Origin: Xanthomonas maliensis | GTDB taxonomy: Bacteria; Pseudomonadota; Gammaproteobacteria; Xanthomonadales; Xanthomonadaceae | Reading direction: 5' to 3' | Assembly (NCBI RefSeq): GCF_009192945.1 | Contig: NZ_NSET01000053.1 | Span: 62,001-126,000 of the forward strand | Length of the DNA stretch: 64,000 nt | Shown here: in pieces, positions 17,638-26,186 of the stretch | Numbering within the stretch: position 1 is the first letter of the stretch | How the letters are laid out: each line of letters opens with the position of its first letter | Made by a program: the position numbers and the translations under genes | Notes under the pieces: generated by a model | What the model was told of the DNA's origin: nothing | The model's database searches: none | Seen by the model: only the letters and a program-made list of their open reading frames with translations

Positions 17638-18359
17638 GAGCTGTCGGCCACTCGCCAGCGCCACGGCGCACCGGCGGCCTCGCGGATGCCGAACCGCGGC
17701 GCCACTGTAGCGGGTGACGATGGCGCCATGCCGTTGTCAGCAGGGGGCGCGCACGCGCTCACCAGGTCCAGGCCGCCGTCGGCAACCCCGACACCAAACG
17801 TCTGCGCCAGCCGGCCATGACCGGTCACCAGGCCGCGCAACCGGTCCGGCTGTGCCGAGCGCGCCTTGCATCGATTCCAGCCCGGCCACCAGTGGCCCCT
17901 TCCGACGGATGTCTGATCCGACCGGAAGCCGGCGGGTGTCCGGGGGCGATGGGGAGTGCGCGCAACCTGCGGTAGCGGCATTCGCTGCCTAGTGGCTGTA
18001 GCCGAACAGCGCGGCATGGCCGGTGCACGGGGTGAGTCATCGCGGATTGCCCGATGCCGAGGCGGTTTCCGCGCCAGAAAGGTTTTTCAATGCGTGTCGC
18101 GGTGCTCGTCATCGTGATTCGCATACGGAGTTGTAGGGATTTTCCCAATCGTCACGTCAGGCGTCACAAATCCGGAAGTCCGTAAGCCTGAATAGCCGCT
18201 TTACAGGATCTGCGTCTAAAGCGCATTTGTGCATCGCCGATAGACCCATGCGAGCGGTCGAAGTGTAGCGGTGTCAACCACTGCTTCTTGCCTTGTCCAG
18301 ACCCGCAATGGCCCAGTCTCATCGGACGTTTCCGACATCAGCGCACTGAAGGTATCCCC
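17638..18359. other. 722-base gap between lhr and the chemoreceptor gene
   Basis: No frame here gives a convincing protein. The right end holds the sigma-28-like promoter of the chemoreceptor gene, and the stretch 18060-18200 is less GC-rich than its surroundings, as expected of a regulatory region. The left 400 bases show nothing I can name. Confidence 0.5.
18217..18243 (+). promoter_or_regulatory. Sigma-28 (FliA) promoter of the chemoreceptor gene
   Basis: TAAA (18217-18220), 15 bases, then GCCGATAG (18236-18243) fits the flagellar sigma-28 pattern TAAA-N15-GCCGATAA with one mismatch. It lies 117 bases before the GTG start of the chemoreceptor gene and points towards it. This places the receptor and CheW in the late flagellar class, a normal arrangement for chemotaxis genes. 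Confidence 0.8.
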
Positions 18360-20051
18360 GTGTTCAACAATCTTAAAGTCGCTACCAAGCTCTACGCTGG
18401 CTTTGGCGCCGTCCTCGTCATTCTGCTGGTGTTGGCAGCGGTGGCCTATTTCAACGTCAGCAAACTTTCCCAGGCCAATTACTGGAACAACCACACGTAC
18501 GAAGTGCTGGGCGAGGCCGATGCGGCGCTCAGTAGCCTGATCAATATCGAGACCGGCGCCCGTGGGTTCTCGCTGGCCGGCGAGGAGGCATTCCTGGCGC
18601 CGTACCATGCTGGAGTGGCGGAATTCGCCAAGCATCTGGCCAAGGCACAGAAGCTGACCTCCGACAATGCTGAGCAGCAGACGCGTCTGAATGCAGTCAA
18701 GGATGCGCAGGCGCAATGGCTGTCTGAAGCGGTCCTGCCGCAGATCGCGCTGCGCCGCAAGATCAATGCCGGCGAGGCCTCGATGGAGGCGATGGTCGCC
18801 ACGATCCGCACGTCCAAGGGCAAGGCCTTCATGGACCGCATGCGCGAGGAAATGGCGCAAGTACGTCGTACTGAAAGCGAGCTGCTGGCCGCACGCTCGG
18901 CCGAAGCCGATCAGCTGCAAGCGCGCACCAACCTGACGCTGATCCTGGGCAGCCTGCTGGCAGCGGCATGTGCCGCCCTGACCGGTTACTTGATCGCACG
19001 TTCGTTGATGCGCGAACTGGGCGGCGAGCCGAGCACGGTGGTCGATGTCGCCACGCGGATTTCGCAGGGCGACTTGACCATGCAGGTGCATACCAAGCCG
19101 AACGACACCACCAGCGCCATGGCGGCCATGAGTCTGATGGTCAGCAAGCTGGTAGCAGTGGTCGGTGAGGTGAATTCGAGCGCCGAACTGTTGGCCGGTT
19201 CGTCGGAGGAGGTCAGTGCCACGGCGCAATCGCTGAGCCAGGCGGCCGCCGAGCAGGCTGCCGGAGTCGAACAGACCAGTGCCTCGCTGGAACAGATGAC
19301 CGCGTCGATCGGACAGAACACCGAAAACGCCAAGGTCACCGACAGCCTGGCCACGCAGGCGGCCAAGGAAACCATCGAAGGTGGCGAAGCCGTGGTTGCC
19401 ACCACCAAGGCGATGAAGCAGATCGCGCAGAAGATCGGCATCATCGACGACATCGCTTACCAGACCAACCTGCTCGCGCTCAATGCCGCCATTGAAGCGG
19501 CGCGTGCTGGCGAACACGGCAAGGGTTTTGCGGTGGTCGCCGCCGAGGTGCGCAAGTTGGCCGAACGCAGTCAAATCGCTGCGCAGGAAATCGGCGAGGT
19601 GGCCAGTTCCAGCGTCGAGCTGGCTGACCGTGCCGGTCGGCTGCTGGACACCATCGTGCCCAGCATCAAGCGCACCTCCGACCTGGTGCAGGAAATCTCC
19701 GCCGCATCGGAAGAGCAGTCCTCAGGCGTCAGCCAGATCAACGCAGCCGTTGTGCAGTTGAGCCAGACCACCCAGCAAAACGCGAGTGCGTCGGAGGAGT
19801 TGGCCGCCACGGCCGAGGAGATGAGCTCGCAGGCCGAGCAGCTGCAGCAGAGCATGGCGTTCTTCCGGCTCGGCGGGAAGGATGCGCCTGTCGCTGCCGC
19901 CCCCCGGCGTGGCAGGGCGGTTCCCTCGCGGCCCAGTCGTTCCAGCGGCGGGCAGACGCGCGAACGCAATGCACGCAACTGGCGTGGCAATGCGATGCCG
20001 GCCTACGCCATGGCCGACGGTCCGGACGAAAGCCAATTCGCACGCTTCTGA
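18360..20051 (+). CDS. Methyl-accepting chemotaxis protein with CHASE3-like sensor
   Basis: A receptor of about 563 residues. A first membrane helix ([21 protein letters not shown]), a periplasmic helical domain with the CHASE3-type block [20 protein letters not shown], a second membrane helix at about residue 205, a HAMP domain and the long cytoplasmic signalling coiled coil follow in order. The hairpin tip [25 protein letters not shown] is the canonical CheA/CheW contact. The chosen start is GTG 18360, which has GAAGG upstream and gives [11 protein letters not shown]; an upstream ATG in frame at 18288 lacks such support. Ligand unknown. It is followed by cheW and preceded by a sigma-28-like promoter. 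Confidence 0.92.
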   Translation: MFNNLKVATKLYAGFGAVLVILLVLAAVAYFNVSKLSQANYWNNHTYEVLGEADAALSSLINIETGARGFSLAGEEAFLAPYHAGVAEFAKHLAKAQKLTSDNAEQQTRLNAVKDAQAQWLSEAVLPQIALRRKINAGEASMEAMVATIRTSKGKAFMDRMREEMAQVRRTESELLAARSAEADQLQARTNLTLILGSLLAAACAALTGYLIARSLMRELGGEPSTVVDVATRISQGDLTMQVHTKPNDTTSAMAAMSLMVSKLVAVVGEVNSSAELLAGSSEEVSATAQSLSQAAAEQAAGVEQTSASLEQMTASIGQNTENAKVTDSLATQAAKETIEGGEAVVATTKAMKQIAQKIGIIDDIAYQTNLLALNAAIEAARAGEHGKGFAVVAAEVRKLAERSQIAAQEIGEVASSSVELADRAGRLLDTIVPSIKRTSDLVQEISAASEEQSSGVSQINAAVVQLSQTTQQNASASEELAATAEEMSSQAEQLQQSMAFFRLGGKDAPVAAAPRRGRAVPSRPSRSSGGQTRERNARNWRGNAMPAYAMADGPDESQFARF

Positions 20052-20061
20052 GGCAGCATCA

Positions 20062-20571
20062 ATGGACGCCCCAACCCCCGATGTGATGTCCGGCGACGCC
20101 GATGTCGCCGCCCAGTACCTGACCTTCCAGTTGGAGAACGAAACCTTCGCCACCAGCATTCTCGGTATTCGCGAGATCATCCAGTACCGCACGCCGACGC
20201 CAGTTCCGGCCATGCCGGCCTGCGTACGCGGTGTGATCAACTTGCGCGGTGCGGTGGTGCCGGTGGTCGATCTGCAGACCCGTCTGGGCCGCGCCGACAG
20301 TGCCGTAGGCAAGCGCAGTTGCATCGTCATTCTGGCGACCGAACAGGCGCAGGGATCGCAAGTGATCGGCGTATTGGTCGATGCGGTCAACGCGGTGATC
20401 GAGCTTGCCGACCAGGACATCGAGCCAGCGCCGGCGTTCGGTACCCATATCCGGCGCGACCTGCTGCGCGGCATGGGCAAGGTCGGTGAGCGTTTCGTGG
20501 TCCTGCTGGACATGGACCAGGTGTTGCGGGTGGACGAAATCGCCGGCATCGCCGACACCCTGGCGGCCTGA
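20062..20571 (+). CDS. cheW: Chemotaxis coupling protein CheW
   Basis: A 169-residue CheW. The two SH3-like lobes are seen from LTFQLENETFATSILGIREII onwards, with the conserved GVINLRG block and a C-terminal lobe ending in LLDMDQVL. It couples receptors to the CheA kinase. The gene begins ten bases after the receptor stop, so it should be made together with that receptor; no cheA or cheY lies in the window. The frame is open further upstream inside the receptor gene, but ATG 20062 gives the standard CheW start. Confidence 0.93.
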   Translation: MDAPTPDVMSGDADVAAQYLTFQLENETFATSILGIREIIQYRTPTPVPAMPACVRGVINLRGAVVPVVDLQTRLGRADSAVGKRSCIVILATEQAQGSQVIGVLVDAVNAVIELADQDIEPAPAFGTHIRRDLLRGMGKVGERFVVLLDMDQVLRVDEIAGIADTLAA

Positions 20572-20623
20572 GGGTCTCAAGGGGGCGCGTAACAGCAGGG
20601 GCGCGATTGCTGCGCCCCGCGTT

Positions 20624-21709
20624 TCAGTCGGCGTAATGCCAACCGTCGAAACGATGCACCTGGTTGCGTCCATCCAGGCAGGCCTGCTGCAGCGCATGAC
20701 GTGCGCGCGCCAACAGCACCCCGAGCGACAGTGTGGCCGGACCGGTCGGCACGACGACACCGATGCTGGCGGTCAGCGGGAGCGGCGACCAACTGGCCGC
20801 GGCGATGGCCGCGCGGATGCGCTCGGCCGCCGTCATGCCATCCGCCTCGGCGGCGCTCGGCAACAGTGCGCAGAAGCGGTCTGCCTCCAGTCTGGCGATA
20901 CAGCCCGCCTCCGGCACCTGCGCTTCGATGATCCGCGCGGCCTGCACCAACGCCGCATCGGCCTGCGTAGCCGCTTGCAGGCGCAGGCGTTTGAAGCCAT
21001 CCAGCTCGATCAACAACAGCCCCGCGGCCTGCGCGGCGGCGCTTGCCGACGCCGCGGCAAGCTGTTGCATCGCGCGTTCCAGCCCGGCGAGGTTGCAGGT
21101 GTCGGTAAGAGGGTCGCGCAGGCTGTCTTGCGCAATCAGCGCGGCGGCACGGCGTAAGGCGAGGCTGTCCACCACCTGGCGCGCCAGCGCCTGCAGCGCC
21201 GTGCGCTCGGCCGCCGATAGCCGACGCGGCTGCTGGTCCAGGACGCACAGTGTCCCTAGCGCGTGTCCATCGGCGGTGACCAAGGGGGCGCCAGCATAGA
21301 AGCGGATATGCGGCGCCCCGGTGACCAGCGCGTTGTCGGCAAAGCGCGGATCGCTGCGCGCGTCGTTCACCTCCAGCACCTGGTCGGGCGCGAGCAGCGC
21401 ATGTGCGCAGAATGAAAGCTCGCGTGGCGTCTCGGCGGGCTGCATGCCGACGCGTGCCTTGAACCATTGTCGCTGCGCGTCCACCAACGAAATCAGAGCC
21501 ATCGGCGTTGCGCACACGTTGGCCGCGTCGGCAGCCCAACGGTCGTAGGCCGGCTCTGGTGCGCTGTCGAGAATGGCGCAGGCCTGCAACGCTGCCAGCC
21601 GTTCGTCCTCGTTGGCGGGTGGCCGGGCACCGGTCAGCGGGCGGATATCGCCAATCTGCAGCCGGGCTGCCTGCGACAGGTCGGGAGTAGGGCGGTCTGG
21701 ACACTGCAT
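20624..21709 (-). CDS. GAF domain protein with degenerate GGDEF domain
   Basis: A 361-residue cytoplasmic protein with no membrane segment. Residues 35-185 form a GAF sensor (DRWAADAANVCATPMALISLVD, GAPLVTADGHALGTLCVLD). The C-terminal half is GGDEF-like, beginning DPLTDTCNLAGLERAM instead of the usual DPLTGLxNR, and the active-site loop reads RLEADRF where GGDEF is expected. The substrate-binding asparagine and the two glycines are lost, so cyclase activity is unlikely; a sensor or c-di-GMP/GTP-binding role remains possible. It converges on cheW, with 52 bases between the stops. Confidence 0.82.
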   Translation of the reverse strand: MQCPDRPTPDLSQAARLQIGDIRPLTGARPPANEDERLAALQACAILDSAPEPAYDRWAADAANVCATPMALISLVDAQRQWFKARVGMQPAETPRELSFCAHALLAPDQVLEVNDARSDPRFADNALVTGAPHIRFYAGAPLVTADGHALGTLCVLDQQPRRLSAAERTALQALARQVVDSLALRRAAALIAQDSLRDPLTDTCNLAGLERAMQQLAAASASAAAQAAGLLLIELDGFKRLRLQAATQADAALVQAARIIEAQVPEAGCIARLEADRFCALLPSAAEADGMTAAERIRAAIAAASWSPLPLTASIGVVVPTGPATLSLGVLLARARHALQQACLDGRNQVHRFDGWHYAD

Positions 21710-22172
21710 GCAGGGCGATCCGGTAAAGGGAGCGACAGATGCCCGTCAGCATCGTCTGCCAGGAGGTCACAGGCAATGGGGGAGCGGACTGGAGCGATCG
21801 AGCAATGTGTCGTTGCCGCCTTGGCCGTGTGAACGCGGATGGCCAGCTGAGGAGCTTGATGGTCACCGACCGCAGTCCCTGCGCGCGATAAGGATGCGCG
21901 CGACATGCATCCGTCGGTGGCGCGCTATGCCTTCAGGCTGGCCAGGTGTGCTCGCAGTTGGTGGTGCCTGCATGGGAATGTGCTGCCGACCAGCTTGTCG
22001 TCCGCCGCGCTCGGCTGCGACGTGGTGCGACGCGTGCGTTCCGGCGTGCGGAACACGCTGGCTGCATGTTGTCGGCCATCCGCCCGTCGCAGGCGCGCGT
22101 CCTGGTGCAGGACGCATGGCCTGCACCGATGCATCGTTACTTGGAAGGCGGCGTGCTGCTGGGGCGGCGGCT
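21710..22172. other. Gap upstream of the small membrane ORF
   Basis: About 460 bases without a convincing gene. The open frames here have arginine- and alanine-rich compositions typical of GC-driven chance frames. The promoter of the GAF/GGDEF gene should lie at the left end, but I cannot place it. Confidence 0.4.
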
Positions 22173-22358
22173 ATGCTCGTCGTGAATCTGCATATCCTTT
22201 TGCCCCGGGCGTTGCTTGGCGGCCTCGTCGTGTTGGCGATTCTGCTGGCTTTCGGCTTCGCCATGCTGGTCGCCGGCGCTGTCGTCGGGGTGGCGGGGGG
22301 ACTTGTTCATGGCGATTCATCTGCGGAAGAAGACCGCACCGTAGCGTGGCCGATGTGA
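22173..22358 (+). CDS. Possible 61-residue membrane peptide
   Basis: The ATG at 22173 opens 61 codons rich in L, V, A and G: two hydrophobic stretches (LLGGLVVLAILLAFGFAML and AGAVVGVAGGL) followed by an acidic, soluble tail. That would be a small inner-membrane protein. There is only a loose purine-rich stretch upstream (GGGGCGG) and no recognised family, so this may be a chance frame in GC-rich DNA. Confidence 0.35.
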   Translation: MLVVNLHILLPRALLGGLVVLAILLAFGFAMLVAGAVVGVAGGLVHGDSSAEEDRTVAWPM

Positions 22359-22568
22359 TCCCGATGCCACGGCTGGCGCAGCAGTGCGTGCCGACCATCC
22401 AGTCATCGACGCAGGGGGGCTAAAGGTGCGTACAGGGACGGCGCGTTGCAGAGCACCGCCGTTGGGAGTGGAGCGGAGCCTGCAGGGGATGCCCCCAGGT
22501 GCCCTTCCAAAGATGCCTCCAGCGTCGCCTTGTCAGCACCATAGGCAGCCGCGTGGCCTGCAAACAGA

Positions 22569-22605
22569 AAGGCCGAAGTCCTTGCTGTACAAGGAATCCG
22601 GCCTT
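22569..22605 (-). terminator. Terminator of the tRNA-Ala gene
   Basis: Read on the minus strand, AAGGCCG... pairs with ...CGGCCTT (7 bp), then after a 3x3 internal mismatch TCCTTG pairs with CAAGGA (6 bp) around a 5-base loop. TTTCTGTTT follows. It is 27 bases past the 3' end of the tRNA, so it fits a tRNA terminator. The rest of the 22359-22631 gap holds nothing else. Confidence 0.65.
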
Positions 22606-22631
22606 CTTGCGCTCCCTTGGTGGGAGAAGAA

Positions 22632-22707
<76 letters not shown>

Positions 22708-22718
22708 ACGCGCCATCG

Positions 22719-22748
22719 ATTCTACCTGCGTGCCGCGCCGTTCGCCAA
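22719..22748 (-). promoter_or_regulatory. Promoter of the tRNA-Ala gene
   Basis: On the minus strand TTGGCG (22748-22743) and TAGAAT (22724-22719) are separated by 18 bases, and the predicted start falls five to eight bases before the mature tRNA 5' end. Two mismatches in the first box and one in the second. Confidence 0.55.
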
Positions 22749-22782
22749 GCATCGGGCTGCGGCACCGCAAGGGCGGATGACG

Positions 22783-23190
22783 TTACTCGCCGACCAGCGG
22801 GAACTTCAGGTCCGGGTTCTGCGCCTTCCACTCCTTGTAGGACGCGGTGCCTTCCCAGGCAGCGAAGGCCTTGGGCGTGCGACCACGGCCGGACCAGGTC
22901 TCGCCGGTGTGCGGCAACTGATACTTGGGCTTGACCTCGCTGCGGCCGCTCTTGGCAGCGTCCTTGCGCGGGGCGCTGACCGCGCTACCCAGGTGCGCGG
23001 CGATGTCGTTGCGCTGCTTGGCGTTGAAGTGATCGGCAAACTGCTCCAGCAGCGACACGATGGTGGCATGGGCCGATGCCGCTTCGCTGGCGCGCTCGGC
23101 CTTTTCCTGATCTTCCAGCTTCTGCAGTTCGTCCAGCAGCTTGGCCTTGGCTTGCGCGAGGGAATCCAGTTTCGAAGAAGTAGTGCTCAC
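22783..23190 (-). CDS. H-NS family nucleoid-associated protein
   Basis: A 135-residue protein. Residues 1-60 are a charged coiled coil for dimerisation (LDSLAQAKAKLLDELQKLEDQ). The C-terminal 45 residues carry the H-NS DNA-binding motif in the form TWSGRGRTPKAFAAWEG, as in the Xanthomonas/Bordetella branch of the family. It binds AT-rich or curved DNA and silences genes. I chose a GTG start (MSTTSSKLD), because it lies at the usual N-terminus and has GAGG upstream; an ATG 19 codons earlier would add an atypical extension. It stands alone, next to the tRNA gene. Confidence 0.9.
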   Translation of the reverse strand: MSTTSSKLDSLAQAKAKLLDELQKLEDQEKAERASEAASAHATIVSLLEQFADHFNAKQRNDIAAHLGSAVSAPRKDAAKSGRSEVKPKYQLPHTGETWSGRGRTPKAFAAWEGTASYKEWKAQNPDLKFPLVGE

Positions 23191-23588
23191 AGAGGTAAAG
23201 CCTCGGAATAGGGAGAAAGGCGTCGCCTTGAAGGCGCTGGCCATTATGGCATGAGCTTGTCGGGCGGCCGCCCCTGGGGCATGCCTGCACGCAGCGCCAA
23301 CGCAGTGTTCACGGTTGCTACGCCGGCAGCGGGCCACAGTGGCAAGCGCGCGATGCCGTTCGCAGCGCAGCGGCGCGTTGCCATCATGGGAGCCGAGCAA
23401 ATGCGCGAGGACATGCAACAGGCAGGCGGAGCCGACCGCCATCAGGGCGGTGTCCAGGCACCCGGCCGAGCGAAGCGCTGCACCTGCCGGTCGCGATTAG
23501 GCACTCATGCCGCGTGTGCCGATGTGCAAGCGCGCAGAGCACCAGTTACCGACGGGCGCTATCGTTGCGCTGACCCTCGGGCAAACCG
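23191..23588. other. Divergent control region of the H-NS family gene and ligD
   Basis: About 400 bases without a supported gene, lying between two divergent starts. A CATAAT hexamer on the minus strand near 23244 could be the -10 box of the H-NS family gene, but no good -35 box stands at the right distance. I see no clear promoter for ligD. Confidence 0.35.
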
Positions 23589-26126
23589 ATGAGCCTGAGC
23601 GAGTACCGGCGCAAGCGCCGCTTCGATCGCACCGGCGAACCAGAACCAGGGAAACGCCTGCCACGCGGGCAGCGGGCGATCTTTGTCGTGCAGCTGCATC
23701 ATGCCAGCCGGCGTCATTACGATTTCCGCTTGCAGGTCGGCGATGCGCTGAAGAGTTGGGCGGTGCCCAAGGGGCCGAGCTACGACCCCAAGGTCAAGCG
23801 CATGGCAGTGGAGGTGGAGGATCATCCACTCGACTACGCGCAATTCGAGGGACAGATTCCGCGGGGCGAATACGGTGGCGGCCATGTGGCGCAGTTCGAC
23901 CATGGGGTATGGACGACTGCCGGCGATGCCGAGGCGCAACTGGCCAAGGGCCATCTGCGTTTCGAGCTGTTCGGCAGCAAGCTCAAGGGGGGCTGGCATC
24001 TGGTGCGCTCGGGGAAGCCGGCGCGCCAGCCGCAATGGTTGCTGTTCAAGGATGAAGACGCATATGCCGGCACGCTCGAGGCCGATGACTTGCTGGCCGA
24101 CGTGACGGCCGCGCCGGCGGCGGATGTACGCCGTGCCGGCGCCGGCAAGCCATCGCAGACACGCGCGCTAAGCCATGTGCCGGCGCCGCGGCGCAGACGC
24201 GTCGATTGGGCGCGGCGTGCGTTGGCCCTGACCGCGGCGCGGCGCGCGACGTTGGAGGATGGGCCGTTCGCGCCACAGCTGGCCAAGCTGGGCGCGAATC
24301 CGCCGGAGGGCGCGCAGTGGTTGCACGAAATCAAATGGGATGGCTACCGCCTGCTGGCCACGGTACACAACGGTGTGGTGCGGCTGTGGTCGCGCAATGC
24401 CCTGGAGTGGACCGATAAGGTGCCGGAAGTCCGCGATGCCATCCAGGCGCTCGGCCTGCGGTCGGCGCAGCTGGATGGCGAGTTGATCGCCGGCCGCGGC
24501 ACCCGCGCCGATTTCAATCTGTTGCAGGCCACCTTGTCCGGCGAGCGTCAGGCGCCACTGGCGCTGGTGGTGTTCGATCTGCTGCACCTGGACGGCGTGG
24601 ATCTTTCCGGCGCCCCGTTGCGCGAACGCAAGCAATTGCTGCAGGCGGTGCTGGAGGCTGCGCCGCCGCGGAACTTGGCCTATAGCTCGCACATCGAAGG
24701 CGATGGCGCGCAGGCCTTTCGGGTCGCAGGCGAGCAGCACTTCGAAGGCATCATCTCCAAGCGCGCCGAGCGCGCCTACCAGGCTGGGCGCAGCGAGGAT
24801 TGGCGCAAGACCAAGCAACTCGCCAGCCAGGAATTCGCCGTGGTCGGCTATACCACCCCCAAGGGCAGCCGCGGCAGCTTCGGCGCGCTGCTGCTGGCCA
24901 CGCCGGACGCGCAACATGGCTGGCGCTACGTCGGGCGTGTGGGCTCGGGATTCTCCGATGCCATGATCCCGGTGTTGGCGGCCAAGCTCGGCGGTGGCGA
25001 CCGCCGCCCGTGTGTCCACGTCCCCGCCAACGACACCGACCTGCGCAGCGCCCGCTGGTTCGCGCCGCGCTTCGTGGTGGAGGTGGTTGATCGCGGCATC
25101 GGCGGCCAGGCCTTGCTGCGCCAGGCCTCCTTCAAGACACTTCGCAACGACAAGACGGTCGAGGCGTTGCGCGATACCGACAGCGACCAGACGGCCGCGT
25201 CTTCCGCCAACACGGCGACGGCGCGCAAGCGCAGCCGCGCAGCAGTATCGGCTTCACCTCTGCCGACCCTGTCCAGTCCGGGCAAGCTGATCTATCCGGA
25301 CATCCGCGCCAGCAAGGGCGACGTCTGGGCGTACTACCAGGCGGTGATGCCGCAGCTGCTGCCGCAGATCGTCGGTCGCCCGCTGTCGGTCATTCGCTGC
25401 CCCAGTGGTGCGCACAAACCCTGCTTCTTCCAGAAGCACCACAGCGCCGGGCTGGAACGGGTCGGCACGATGCGCCTGGCAGAAGACGCCGGCCTGCAGG
25501 CCGAGTACCTGGTGGTCGAGGACGCGGCCGGCTTGCTGGAACTGGTGCAATTCAACGCGCTGGAATTCCATCCCTGGGGCGCGTGCGCGGATCAGCCGGA
25601 GCGAGCCGACCGGGTGGTGTTCGACCTGGATCCTGGCCCGGACGTGCCATTTGCCGAGGTCAAGCGTGCCGCCAGCGATATCCGTCGGTTGCTGGCGCAG
25701 TTGGAGCTGGAGTCGTTCCTGCGGGTGTCCGGCGGCAAGGGCCTGCACGTGGTGGTGCCACTCAATCCCGGCTGCGACTGGGAACTGACCAAACGCTTCG
25801 CCAAGGGCTTCGCCGAGGCGCTGGCGCAGTCCGAGCCGGCGCGCTTCATCGCCACCGCCAGCAAGCGGCTGCGCAACACCCGCATCTTCGTCGACTACCT
25901 GCGCAACGGGCGCGGTGCCACCGCCGTCGCTTCGTATTCGTTGCGGGCGCGGCCAGGCGCGCCGGTGGCCTTGCCGTTGGCGTGGTCGGAGCTGCCGCGA
26001 CTGCATCGGGCCGACGCGTTCACCCTGCGCGAGGTGCCCGAGCGCCTACGCCGGCGGCGCAAGGATCCCTGGGCAGCGCTGGCGCGTATCGAGCAGAACC
26101 TGGCGCGCTGGGCAGCGCAGGAGTGA
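23589..26126 (+). CDS. ligD: ATP-dependent DNA ligase D (LigD), phosphoesterase-ligase-polymerase
   Basis: An 845-residue three-domain LigD. The N-terminal 3'-phosphoesterase shows H37, H43, D45, R47, H79 and Y83, the same set and spacing as the Pseudomonas enzyme. The ATP ligase centre is KWDGYR with nucleophile K249. The C-terminal primase-like polymerase has the metal-binding pair FDLD (D679, D681). The domain order is that of Pseudomonas, not of Mycobacterium. LigD works with Ku in non-homologous end joining; no Ku gene lies in this window. The ATG at 23589 starts right at the first domain. Confidence 0.96.
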   Translation: MSLSEYRRKRRFDRTGEPEPGKRLPRGQRAIFVVQLHHASRRHYDFRLQVGDALKSWAVPKGPSYDPKVKRMAVEVEDHPLDYAQFEGQIPRGEYGGGHVAQFDHGVWTTAGDAEAQLAKGHLRFELFGSKLKGGWHLVRSGKPARQPQWLLFKDEDAYAGTLEADDLLADVTAAPAADVRRAGAGKPSQTRALSHVPAPRRRRVDWARRALALTAARRATLEDGPFAPQLAKLGANPPEGAQWLHEIKWDGYRLLATVHNGVVRLWSRNALEWTDKVPEVRDAIQALGLRSAQLDGELIAGRGTRADFNLLQATLSGERQAPLALVVFDLLHLDGVDLSGAPLRERKQLLQAVLEAAPPRNLAYSSHIEGDGAQAFRVAGEQHFEGIISKRAERAYQAGRSEDWRKTKQLASQEFAVVGYTTPKGSRGSFGALLLATPDAQHGWRYVGRVGSGFSDAMIPVLAAKLGGGDRRPCVHVPANDTDLRSARWFAPRFVVEVVDRGIGGQALLRQASFKTLRNDKTVEALRDTDSDQTAASSANTATARKRSRAAVSASPLPTLSSPGKLIYPDIRASKGDVWAYYQAVMPQLLPQIVGRPLSVIRCPSGAHKPCFFQKHHSAGLERVGTMRLAEDAGLQAEYLVVEDAAGLLELVQFNALEFHPWGACADQPERADRVVFDLDPGPDVPFAEVKRAASDIRRLLAQLELESFLRVSGGKGLHVVVPLNPGCDWELTKRFAKGFAEALAQSEPARFIATASKRLRNTRIFVDYLRNGRGATAVASYSLRARPGAPVALPLAWSELPRLHRADAFTLREVPERLRRRRKDPWAALARIEQNLARWAAQE

Positions 26127-26186
26127 AGATGCCGAACCGTCTGGCGCGGCCGACGCACTGCCGCAGCGCCGGCGCAAAGACCGCAG

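Noticed and set aside
18090-18185. 31-codon frame in the leader of the chemoreceptor gene (starting MRVAVLVIVIRIRSC)
   Set aside because: Too short, no ribosome-binding site, and it lies upstream of the sigma-28-like promoter, so it would not be in the receptor's leader. It is likely chance.
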